Shown here: positions 48,897-58,960 of the stretch, piece after piece
How positions within the stretch are numbered: position 1 is the stretch's first letter
Layout: every line of letters begins with the position of its first letter
NCBI GenBank assembly: GCA_030435675.1
Contig: CM059621.1
Location: forward strand, 17,546,001 to 17,610,000
Direction of reading: 5' to 3'
Source: Steinernema hermaphroditum
Taxonomy: Eukaryota; Nematoda; Chromadorea; Rhabditida; Steinernematidae
Length of the DNA: 64,000 nucleotides
Position numbers and translations under genes: made by a program
The notes under the pieces: generated by a model
Databases searched by the model: none
Told to the model about the DNA's origin: nothing
Seen by the model: only the letters and a program-made list of their open reading frames with translations

Positions 48897-49536
48897 CTAT
48901 TGTTTTTCGCGCATGAGATCAAAACAGCCACGTCGTGTGTTCATTACTTCCTCGTCGGAGAGCACAGAAGATGGAAGATTCATATCAGATTGACGTTCGT
49001 AGGTTAATGGTAATTCGACAACCTGGACATTGGCTGCTTGTCGTAGGAGAGATGAGATGTTAAATCTACAATATCCGTCACTCACAAGGGAAGATAAAAT
49101 CCAATGCATGGCAGTGCCCGATTTATCCGGCGGGCACGACTTGCCCAACATTTTCATTCTTTTTGACCGCAGAGGACAGCATTTACCCAGCAGCTTCTGG
49201 CGCGTCGAATGAGCTAATGAGTAGAAAATGAGTAGAGTAGAAAACGGAGGTTTAGTATTTTATCCTTCCGTAACTGGCTTTTGAGCCCCTTGAGATCCTA
49301 AAATGGTGTGTCAACTACGACGCATGAGATGGTATTTGTCGTCGTTGACTCTGAGCCAGGTGGAAGAAGCATCCGGTAACTTTTATTCCCGGGAAAACGG
49401 TTCGAAATGCCTTTATGGCTGCTGCTTCGAAATCTGCAAATGCACAGCAAATATACGTTACACCATTCTGAAGCTTACCTACGACCGGACTTGCAGGAGA
49501 GAATGACGGCTTGAGATATTTGATTGCTTTGAGCAT
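48897..49536 (-). pseudogene. MULE (Mutator-like) transposase remnant
   Basis: On the minus strand near 49320-49536 is a stretch with ADFEAAAIKAF and GIKVTGCFFHLAQS, the signature around a catalytic Asp and the CxxH of MULE transposases. The open frame runs out shortly after and the following open frame (49157-48897) is in another phase without recognisable motifs. It is a fragment with no visible terminal repeats. Confidence 0.75.
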
Positions 49537-50425
49537 CTTAAGATAAGTCTTCGTAGTCTTATGGGGTAGAAGACAATATCGATATCGAAAAAAAATCGAT
49601 CTTCGCCTTTTCGCTTCTTGCTGTGGTCCTTAAAATTGACTCATAAGTTTTAAGCAACATCGAGTTTATTTCTCGTATCTAAGGCTTACGCCTTGCGAGA
49701 CGTCATATATATGCACAAAAACCACATTGTCACTCCGTAGTCGTCGGTCTCCTGGCTTCGGCGCAGGGCACAGCATCAGAGTAGAAGGCGACCGCTGAGT
49801 CGACGGTCCAGCTCTGCTTCCAGTGCAGGGTTGTCGATAGGCATATTTTACTTCGTAGGTATACGACAGCGCAGCCGCTCGTTAGACAGCGCAGACATCG
49901 CGCATGGACACTTACGGTAGTTTAGGGGACCTGCACGCAAATTCGTTGCAGGGTCACGGGATTTTGACCATTTTGGACATTTTGTCCATTGGGCATTTTG
50001 GTTTTGGACATTTTTACCGCACGTCCTTTTTTTGCCTATGGCCGGGTCCTTTTAAAACGCAAAAGTAATGGATGCCCGGCTCTTGAAGTTGAATGAGATA
50101 TATGTATACGATTATATACATCTTCTGCTATATGTTATATATATATCATCCGGGATTTTTGCCACTTATCGCTGAGTCATAATGCTGCATCCACCTGTGG
50201 TTGTTGTAGAATATGAGTCACTTATATTTTGTTCGCTATATAACAACCTTTACCCGCGAGAGAAAAACAAGATTGTGCACAGAAATACTAACTGCACACT
50301 AGCAATAACAGTCCTTACAGGGACACGTCAATGATTAAGGGAGGCGCTAGAGTGATGACGTCGATGATTTTACACGTGTGTTGTTGCCCAAACATATGAC
50401 ACTTTTCGGTTGGCGGGAAAAGGGG
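49537..50425. other. Intergenic, no gene recognised
   Basis: AT-rich, with a TATA/ATATAT-rich patch near 50100-50150. I see no exon or RNA gene. The right edge contains the promoter of the next gene. Confidence 0.35.
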
Positions 50426-50460
50426 TATATAAAGAGGACAATTCAGCAGTTCTGAATTGT
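50426..50460 (+). promoter_or_regulatory. TATA box followed by a perfect hairpin
   Basis: TATATAAAG at 50426-50434 is a strong TATA box. Directly after it, at 50438-50460, ACAATTCAG and CTGAATTGT form a perfect 9-bp stem with a 5-base loop. Transcription would be expected to start in or just after this hairpin. It lies about 260 bp before the coding start at 50718. The promoter role is inferred from position. Confidence 0.5.
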
Positions 50461-50717
50461 GGGTCATCCATCCAATATCGTTCGCTCTTTATCTTTTTGC
50501 TCTTTTCATTCAGCGTTGCCCTTCTTGTACGTTAGAGTTTCATGACCGATTAAGCCGAACTTACAGAAACACCTAAAAGCAGAAGAAGTTGTCATTTGTT
50601 GTTTTGTTGTAAGATTGCTTTGGATGCTATTGAGTTCACATTCATGCGGAAAAGACAGCTACCATGTCGATTTTTCGTTTTTCTGTTATCAGTAGATTAT
50701 TTTCAGATCTCGTTAGA

Positions 50718-51239
50718 ATGATCCCCATCGTCAACACTCCCTGCCCCTCTCCCACCGAATACTACGGTGCTCCTGAACTGTCAAAGTTTTCTGCCAAGAG
50801 CGATCCTCTTCGCTTGTTCAAACGTCGCAGAAGCAATCACCAGGTTGACTACCTGAAGGACGGACGCAAATTGAGAGATGGCAAGCTCACTCAGGTAATA
50901 CTTGCATGGGCCAAAGTCCTTAATTTGTACTTGTGGTTTAAGAAATTGCCAACGCCCCAGCTCTGGGAACAGCTGATCGTTCGCAGTTTGGTGCACAAGA
51001 TGGAAGACGAAATCCCGAGTCCCGTCGATCAATATAAACAATACCTTCAGCAGAGTCAAAAATTGAGCGACGACACTGCGTCCACACTCAAGGTCCCCAA
51101 CTCAGCACACCTCAACACTCCTAACGGTATAACACTTACATTCTGGCTGTTCACTGGCGATTGTTCTCTTCTAGGTAAGACCGTCAGTCTCCAAATCAAC
51201 CGCTCTTTCCGAAGATCCTCTGAGAAACGCGTGCTCTGA
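50718..51239 (+). CDS. Unrecognised protein, 2 or more exons
   Basis: Exon 1 (50718-50894) and exon 2 (from 50943) join in phase across a 48-nt intron (GTAATA to TTTAAG). The intron also has no stop in frame, so it could be retained. I chose the ATG at 50718 because it lies 13 bases after an ATTTTCAG acceptor; an in-frame ATG at 50664 upstream would include intron-like sequence. The product starts MIPIVNTPCPSPTEYYGAP, then a basic patch (RLFKRRR), and later a charged helical stretch (QLWEQLIVRSLVHKMEDE). The 3' end is unclear: splicing at 51133/51175 gives a stop at 51239, whereas a different junction would give a stop near 51280 after a more protein-like Ser-rich and acidic tail. No known family is recognised; likely cytoplasmic or nuclear, since no signal peptide or helix is seen. 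Confidence 0.45.
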   Translation: MIPIVNTPCPSPTEYYGAPELSKFSAKSDPLRLFKRRRSNHQVDYLKDGRKLRDGKLTQVILAWAKVLNLYLWFKKLPTPQLWEQLIVRSLVHKMEDEIPSPVDQYKQYLQQSQKLSDDTASTLKVPNSAHLNTPNGITLTFWLFTGDCSLLGKTVSLQINRSFRRSSEKRVL

Positions 51240-51544
51240 CTCCAACATCGAAGAGTCCACGTTCGGTTTCGGTGGTTAGGCCACAAATAGGCACAAGTTC
51301 CAATACTCCTGCACTACAGAAGAACCCTGAAACAGGAAAGCAATAAGCGTTTTACGATCTCTTGTCGCATGTTGAACGTACTTTCTGCATATAACATTTC
51401 TTCTTAACATCATCTCCTTGGATTTCGTTTACTATAACTATAACGTCTAGTCTGCAACAAAAGGATAGGAACACCTCTTTCTGAGCAAATCTACATAGAA
51501 GCAAATACCAGGCGAGTCCGATGATACGTGTGTTTGTGTTTTCC

Positions 51545-51720
51545 CGGGGAACGGTCAAGCAGTTTCCCGGAGAAACGATCATTCGAGGAGCGACCAATTT
51601 TAGACAGACAAAATGAGGACCCCGGCCGGCGTTGAACCGACCCCGAATGATTACAAATCAGAAGCTTTCGCAATGAACCATATGTACAGACAGTTCACTG
51701 ACACTATACCTTCGAGACCA
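51545..51720 (-). mobile_element. tRNA-Thr-derived SINE, copy 2
   Basis: Best preserved of the three copies. On the minus strand the head reads TTCATTGCGAAAGCTTCTGA, then a TTTGTAA loop (TGT anticodon, threonine), then GGTTCAACGCC as the B-box. The body, to the left on the plus strand, includes CATTCGAGGAGCGACCAATT, shared with the copy at 52648-52803 and with a fragment near 9515-9540. Confidence 0.75.
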
Positions 51721-51924
51721 AGAGCCAACCAATTGTCTATTGTCTGCAGGCTCGCAGAACAAGGCATTTATCCATGGGATCACTTATACATAGGATCGAT
51801 TGTGATGATGCCACGCAGAATGATGTGAACAAACAATGATTCACTTTATGGCAATATTTTTACGGCGACCAGATTTAACAAATCATCAAATACACTTATG
51901 TACAAACAAAAGAACAATCTCAAA

Positions 51925-54758
51925 TCAAACCAAACCCGCATGGTGACAGTGAAGCAGATCTCCAATCACGCCGCCACAACTCGCGTGCTGCAGACCTAAA
52001 GGTCCAAAACTCGCACCCGATTTGCAGAATACTTCGCACTGTGGTCCACTAAAAACCTTGATCGTTGGTGCTCTCATGAGAACTGTTTTACCCTTTAGTG
52101 ATGATTCCGCGTTGACGGCAGCACTCGACGTTGTTTTTGCCGTCCGAAGCACACTCCAGGAAGGGTGCGATGCTGAGGAGGCCGCAGCGTCCAGCGTCCA
52201 TTGCCGCTTTTACCTAGAAGTCACAACATTTGCAAGCGTTTAGTAGCCGTGCAACGAAGAATAGTTTGTGGTATCTATCATATTAGAGGATCACATTTTG
52301 TTGGCTATCAAAATATACATTGAATTCAAACAATGATTCAGTGCAATTGACAGTATTCACCATTATCGTCTGGTATCAGTTTTGTCGGTTCAGTTTGATA
52401 GCAGTTTTAAAGTCAAGGAAATTTTTAGGAATTTTAAAAACTTTTCGATCTTCATGACCACGATCACGAGAGCAAGGTGCTATGTGATTAGAAATTTGCT
52501 TCATTATTTATGAAACCTTAACTGGACTCATCTGATCCCTTATAAATCAACGGTGAACCGACGGATCCGTTGACATATTTGTGCATGTACATGTACATAT
52601 AGGCTCAATGCGACAACTCAACACGTGCTTAAACTCATATTCGGTCACTCAAGGAGCGGTCGCTTTCAGACTGCCAGATAAAATAGGGATCCGTGCCGGC
52701 GTTAAACCAACTACGACCGATTAAAAATGAAACACGTTCGCAATGAGCCATAGAGACAATTAGAGGACGAGCTGTTCACTGCCGCTATGTTTTTGGAGGC
52801 GCATAGTCTTGCGTTTCGCCATAAGTCTTTGGCTCACGTTTAGCCCATATTCTTAGCATCATTCTTGTCATCCCTTCTGGCCCTCAGCGCCAAAAAAACG
52901 CGAAATCGCGCGAAGCTGTGATTGTTATAAATAATGATTAAAAAAGCATAGTTGCCGCAGTAATTTAAATTGAAGTGTTTTAATCAGTGATGGGAAGTCG
53001 AGCCGATTTCGCAATCCGAGCCGGCTCGGCTCGGGATTTCACAATCCGAGCCGGCTCCGGCTCGGGTCTGCTCGAGCCGAACCCCGAGCCGACAATATAT
53101 AAGAGGGACAATTCTGACTGTTCGCGGGGAGCGGTAATAAGGGCGCAGACGACGAGAGACAATTGGCGTATAGCGGCGGAGCAACAGGCATCCGATTTTC
53201 TCTCGCCGTCTGCTACCGCTCCCCGCAAACGGTCGGAATTTTCCCTAGTATATATGGCCGACCCCGGCGCGGAACCAAGGTTTCACGAGCCGAGCCGAGG
53301 CGGGTGGTCCGAGCCGGCTCGGCTCAGATGCTCGGCTCCGGCTCAATTCCCATCTCTGGTTTTAATGAATTGTGAAGAAGCCTTCACCCACCTCAGCTTG
53401 TGTAACGTCATAGTGGCAAAGGTCGTGACAGCCAGGCGGAAGCAGTTTTTTCTGACAACACTGCAATAGCCGTCGATTCGCTTCCTGCACCGGGACACAC
53501 GGAATGAAACCGGGCGCCTTTCCACACTCTGCAGTGAGACAGACGAACATTAATTATCGGCTTTGTGTTGAGAACGTACGCGGCGGCGATACACCGGAAC
53601 TCGCAGGTGGCGGATTGAGGTCACCCCCAGAGAAATGTTGCTTGAGTAGCTGAGATGTCTTGGACAGCTTCGCTCTCCTATTCAGGAGATCCGTCGAGTT
53701 GAAGGCCGATGTAAAGAAGGAACCTATCACTTCGTCAATTTCTAAACATTTTTTTTGGATATTTAGCAGAGAGGACAAGGCCGTACTTTTAGTAAATATT
53801 CCATTTTGCCCAACAGAGGAAGGCCGCGTTTCTCCATTCCTAGACTTCGGATCCGTCGCACTTCCATCGATGGAGAACTGAGTGATTGGAAAGATCGGTT
53901 CGGATTTTTCGATCTTTTCGGGCTTCGGTTCGCTAGGTTTAATGGAGAATTTGGGCATGAATCCTCCAGGTGGTACATGGGCGGTAGAGTCCACCGACAC
54001 GGCTGACTCAGTCACTTGAGGAGGTTCGATGTCAGTCGTGGGGATCTCTCTATAGTCAGAATCGACTTCGTCGATATGAACAAGTGCTTCGTTGCCGGGG
54101 ACGGTGGGTGGCTTGATGATGCGGGATTTCTTCTTTTTCTTGGGTTTGGTCTAAATTTTTAGTTTTTCGTTGGAACATAAGGGGCCTACACAAATGCGAT
54201 CAGAACCAGAGGAATGTTTGCGTGGTCTACTGAAGGTTTTAGAAACAGCAATTATTGAAGACCTTACCGACGTTTCACCCTGGACAGACGACTCCTTGAG
54301 TCCTGGGGTGTCCGGAGGTACATATCGCGGAGGAGCAACAGGAGGTGCGGGAGGCGTGGAGGCAGAGAGTTTAAAAACGTCTGGGATTAGCGTAGGAAAA
54401 GCGGTCGACGTTTCAGAATCGATGCTTTCTTCGAATTTTGGCCTTTTACGGGCACTGTCTCCGTCGTGGCGATGCCAAGATGTAGAAGAGGAAACCTCTC
54501 CCTGAGGTCTTTCAACTGGAAAAAGACGTTTTTAGCCGGAATATCCTGGATCCGCTCACCTTCTGGAACGCTTCTTTCGCCTAGCGGCGACGCGCATTCG
54601 ATATTATCGCACTTTATATGACAGACGTACTTCACTCTCGTCACACAGCAGAAGCTCGGGTCCACCCGGCTACAGTCAAAGGCCATCGGCGCGAAGGGGT
54701 TCGCCGCGACGGAGGCCAAAGCGACGGCGCAAAGGAGCGTCACTGCGCGCATATCCAT
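51925..54758 (-). CDS. Secreted protein with C-terminal DB module, 6 exons
   Basis: Exons in coding order: 54758-54560, 54515-54268, 54150-53580, 53528-53392, 52213-52092 and 52048-51925. All junctions are in phase; the product is 466 residues. A signal peptide (MDMRAVTLLCAVALASVAA) is followed by a small Cys cluster (DCSRVDPSFCCVTRVKYVC), then a disordered Pro/Ser/Lys-rich region of about 260 residues with KPKKKKKS, and a DB module at the C-terminus. The module shows ANRRLLQCCQKKLLPPGCHD, then FLECASDGKNNVECC, and C-x-x-x-C and CH pairs. DB modules are known mainly from nematode extracellular proteins of unknown function. Intron 4 (53391-52214) carries a hAT-type MITE and a SINE. The long basic low-complexity linker is unusual for a secreted protein. 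Confidence 0.82.
52648..52803 (-). mobile_element. tRNA-Thr-derived SINE, copy 3, in DB-gene intron 4
   Basis: It shares the ordered blocks GCCGGCGTTAAACCAACTAC, GATTAAAAATGAAAC, TTCGCAATGAGCCATAGAGA, and GTTCACTGCCGCTATG with the other copies. The minus-strand A-box (TGGCTCATTGCGAA) is the best kept of the three. Confidence 0.72.
52985..53358. mobile_element. Complete hAT-type MITE with 8-bp target duplication
   Basis: The element is 374 bp with terminal inverted repeats CAGTGATGGGAA (left) and CAGAGATGGGAA (right, minus strand), flanked on both sides by the same 8 bases, GTTTTAAT (52977-52984 and 53359-53366). CAG-R-G-style ends and an 8-bp duplication are the marks of hAT insertion. It is a palindrome throughout: subterminal GAGCCGGCTC runs, then GCGGGGAGCGGTA on one arm and TACCGCTCCCCGC on the other. 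It has no coding capacity and sits in an intron of the DB-module gene. Confidence 0.92.
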
Positions 54759-55737
54759 CTCTGAGGTGTGAGGAGGGCTAACGAAATTGATTATGTAATA
54801 GCAGTCGCCGCCCTGTTACGCCGACGACGAGAAACCGTGTCTGAGACGTGTGAGAGATCTGGTGAATCACTCCCTAAACGCCCAGAACCGGAATATGTGC
54901 TTTACGAGGGAAACCTGATCTTCGCAGCAGCCATCCTTCAAATATTACACGGGCTAAATGGTTCTTGTTGTGTTCAATGATGATCCATTTAATGATTGCA
55001 AGATTGAGTAATAAACATGTGTGCATGATAAATGTGACCATGAGGTTATCCTTTCATCTAACTCTAAAAACAGCGTTCTTATTTTCGACTGACCTCGCAT
55101 TCGATTTTCACAGATTTTTTTTATTTGAGAAGGAGGGTAGTGATTATGACAGAAAAGAGAGTCTACTAGTTTTGAGAGATCCTGCATGACCTGTGAGATT
55201 TCGATTCATAACTCTTTGAAGGACAAACAACCGGTCTTTTAACGCTCAGTCGAAGGGCACTTGACATGAATATGCAAGAGGCTAAACGATCCGTATGGGA
55301 TAGCGTAATGCTAACAAACCAGCTATATTTTCAGAATAATTACGACGATTTATGCAAGGGGGTGCTAAGATGGCCGTTTATTGGCCGGTGCTGGAACAAT
55401 TGAGTACGGGATGCTTTATTACCGGGCATTTGATCAACACATATTTTACAGAAAATCGCATACTTTCCTAGCTAACAATCTTCAGAAAAGCTGTTGATGC
55501 TTCCAACTGCGTGAGGTGAAACAGACACAATTTCTAGATCGCTTATTTCTAGATCGGCCCGTATTCACAAAGTTATTCAAACTACTTTTTTCAGTTCAAC
55601 TTTTATTCTAACAAAAGCACACAACCTTCCGGTGACGCATAGATTCTACGTCTATTAGCTTCAAGATGATCACAGCCAAAGATAGATACAGACAAGACAT
55701 TCCAACCCGAAACTGTTCATCAAACAACAGCAATTTC
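54759..55737. other. Intergenic between the DB-module and TMBIM genes
   Basis: This contains the upstream side of the DB-module gene and the 3' flank of the TMBIM gene. No exon, RNA gene or repeat is recognised. Confidence 0.4.
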
Positions 55738-58700
55738 TCAGTTTCTGTTGATTTCGTTAAGGATTCTGAGAATTTCCAAGAACAAGTTGACAATGTCCAA
55801 GTAGAGGTTGATGCAGGCGATGATGTAATCCTCCGGTGAGCTGTGGTTCATGATGTAGTCGATGTCGAAGACCAGGTAGGCACAGAAAAGGAGCGCTCCG
55901 AAGATTGCCATGAGGAGGTCAAACGTTGGAGACATGAACACGATCTGAAATACGTCATCACTCACTTGCATTTCTTGAAAGCATCCAAAAGAACATCACA
56001 AGAGAGACGTTCTCCTGGATTTTATGATCGTCCTTTTTGAGCTCCTAGCATACCTGGAGGAACATTCCCATCATGAAAATGGCCGAGCAGGAGAATAGAA
56101 GGGCATAGTGTTTCTGGAAGTCACGCTTTGATTGGAGAGTAAAAACGAAGAGGCCGATCACGGCCACAGCCGTCAAGATTGCAGCTTGGATGACAACATC
56201 GACGTCGTAGAACAGAACTAAATGGTCAAGATCGGAATGGAAGAGGGGGCAGGTGGCACTTGCCAACGCTTCCGATAACGAGGGCCTGCATGATCGTCCA
56301 CACAGTCAGGAGGATGTAGTTGAGGGGGACGGTGCGGGCGTACACGAACATGGCCATGAGAACGGCGATGGAGCCGAACAGGTTGAGGAAGAGAATCCAT
56401 GGCCTGAAAGAAACTTATCGGTATTTCTTTTGAAGAAATACAAGGTGTGAGATAAAGGTAAGAAGATAATCAAATAGACAATCAATCTAAAAATAGGTGC
56501 GCATTACTTCATTTTACAGTTAAGTACATAATAAAACTCAAACACTAAATTTGTGGTCAGAAACGAAAGCAGATTATGGCACTTGCACATTGCGAAACGG
56601 TTGTCAAGGTACCCAAAAACAAGAGACGGCTTTGTTTCCAGTCTAGACCCCGATTCACGTGAGAACTGGTCGTCTAGACATGTGGCCTAGACAAACTTCA
56701 GGATACTGATGAAGCTACGTCTCTGTGAACCGTTCCGCCGAGTCGCCATCTTTCACTCCTCCAGTATTGCTACCGTAATCATCCGCTTAAGTGGTTTTTA
56801 TATCCGTCATGACCGCAGCCATTAGTTCGTTCCTGAAGCTAAAAGCCTCATTAACGATGCGTTCCAAGCACGCAAGCGAATCAATATGCATCTTCGTCCG
56901 CATAATACTTCAAGTTTCGCCACATGTTCTCACGAAGAAGATGATAGCCGCTTCGGACAAGAACTCCGTCGTCGTTTACCCACCGGCCCGTGCACGTCCT
57001 ACAGGACCGATTCGCGAAGAGAGTATCGAGTCCGATGAGCCGGTCACGGCGTCGACCACGCGCTCCGGAAGACGCAATATCAGTGAGTTTTTGCATAACA
57101 ATTTCAGATCGACGGTCTAAGCGCCGGAAGCTTTATGAGTGTATCCGGTTTGGGCGCATCTGAAGGCGACTTTTCTGTAATTGACTCCAATTTTCCCTTC
57201 TTGTCTTGGTTTGGTTCTCCGTTAGGGTCGTATGGTCGGCTTTAAATTTGAATTCCACTCACTTCCTGGTGTTTCAAAATCACAATAAATAGTTAGAGAA
57301 TTCTTAACTTAATCAAGTAGATGATTTTCTAAGGTTTCTGTTTATCATCAGGGAGATTTCCTGAAAAAGCATATAATATAGGCAGTGCCTTGTTCTCCCC
57401 CACCGTAGGCAAACTACCTTAATCTTATTTCGAATTTTGTATTAAGAGTAAGTCCTGTTACTTCTCAGTGCTGACCTCCTGTTTACTATTGGAAGATACA
57501 TAAACTGTCCAGCTCCAGGAAAGAACTAATCGCCTTGCTGAGAACGACTGTGGGAATAAGCTACTAGTCAACAAACCATTATTTCCTCTAGTTCACCCAA
57601 CCTGTTCGCCAATATGATGCATCGAAAGTTTAGCCTTATCCGGAAAACAGCAGGTGGAGTGGCTAGAGACCATTTGGGCCTAACCCAGATGTAAAGATGA
57701 AATTGCAGGATCCCGGATGATGCGCCGTGTGAAAGTGGCCGCCGCCTCCATCGACGAACCCATCAAGAGCAGCCGGACGGGGAAGATGATTCGGAATGCT
57801 TTCCGGGAGGTCACTAGCGATCATGGCGGGCAGACGTCAAGCATCGAGAAGGACGTTCAGTACACAAAGGAGGAACTTTCCGAATTTCGCGCGCTTTTCT
57901 CGATGCTCGACACTGACGGATCCGGCGCGCTGGGAAACGATGAACTAAAGCAGGCCGTTCAACGGCTTGGTCTACAGATAAGAAGTGAGGAGATTGATGA
58001 TCTAATTAAAGAGGTCAGTGCGACAAAGGAATTCTTTTTGATGTGAAAAGGTACGGTAGGTGGATGCCGATGGTAATGGGGAAATCGATTTCGAAGAGTT
58101 CTGTATTTGCATGAAGAAATCGCAGACTCTGGCCAGCGCAAAGACATCCAACGAAGAAGTGATTAGGCAGTGTTTTGAAGTTTTCGACCAAGATCGAAAT
58201 GGACTCATTAGTGAGAACGAGTTTAAGGTTTGATTAACAACCGATAATAGTCAAACGCTAGAACTCATCTCTTATAGTTCATTGCCAAGGAGATCGGCGG
58301 TTACAGTGACCTTCTAGCGGAATACGTCTTTAGCCAGCTGGACATCTCCGGGGCTGGTACTATCACAGCCGACCAATTCGGGACAATCGTAGAAGATTAC
58401 CTCCTCAATGAAGATTCTCGCCAAGAAAGCCCCTCTTCATACATCCCTTGATATCGCTGAACTCTGCCCCACTTCTTACAAACGGCGTTTTATACCGTTT
58501 TAGTTAAAGAACAGGAAGTTTTGCACAACATTTTGCACGGTCGTCGCTACACCCATATTTTGATCTGACTTTGGACGGATCCCTAGATGTCAGACAAGCA
58601 ATGTGACCCCACGCCCACTTACTGTTGTTGAACGAATCCTCTCACTCCGGGCGTAAAGTAAAGCGCCGTACTGAGAACGATCGTTGCGATGAGTTGGAAG

Positions 58701-58960
58701 CTGAGGATTCCGAAGACCTTGCGCAGAAAACCTGAATATTTGTGTCAAAAGGATGAATCATTTCCGTGTGAGTCACCCAGTCGAATGGCGACGGAAGCCT
58801 GCGCGACCATTCCCATGTTAGCCGTGTCTTCAGCATATCTGAAGAGCTGATTCCCCCTCGAAGCGAATTTCGACTTTCCACCCTTGGTGACCTCATCGTA
58901 GTCCGGCAGTCCTCGACCTTCTTCGAGGTCCTGATCGGACATTAACGGAATCGACGCCAT
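55738..58960 (-). CDS. TMBIM/lifeguard (Bax-inhibitor-1 superfamily) membrane protein, 5 exons
   Basis: Exons in coding order: 58960-58777, 58731-58623, 56403-56264, 56217-56054 and 55944-55738, giving 267 residues. The family comprises multi-pass ER/Golgi membrane proteins that leak calcium and restrain cell death. Motifs: GFLRKVFGILSFQLIATIVL (helix 1), QQPWILFLN, VPLNYILLTVWTIMQA, and the C-terminal block FDIDYIMNHSSPEDYIIACI with NLYLDIVNLFLEILR, which contains the conserved acidic pair near the family's di-Asp pH sensor. The N-terminus is hydrophilic. Intron 3 has a GC donor (GCAAGT) and is confirmed by phase and by the restored FYDVDVV motif. Intron 2 (58622-56404) contains the whole EF-hand gene on the other strand. 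Confidence 0.92.
56941..58451 (+). CDS. Calmodulin-like four-EF-hand protein, 4 exons, nested in TMBIM intron 2
   Basis: Exons 56941-57082, 57709-58013, 58060-58227 and 58278-58451 join in phase into 262 residues. The four EF-hand loops are DTDGSGALGNDE, DADGNGEIDFEE and DQDRNGLISENE, all with complete calcium ligands, plus a fourth, DISGAGTITADQ, that lacks the acidic residue at position 12 and has a Ser at position 3, so it likely binds calcium poorly or not at all. A basic N-terminal extension of about 110 residues precedes the calmodulin-like core, which is longer than in calmodulin (149 residues) and similar to nematode calmodulin-like Cal proteins. The ATG at 56941 is the first that leaves a plausible N-terminus; a 5' exon further upstream cannot be excluded. 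Confidence 0.88.
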
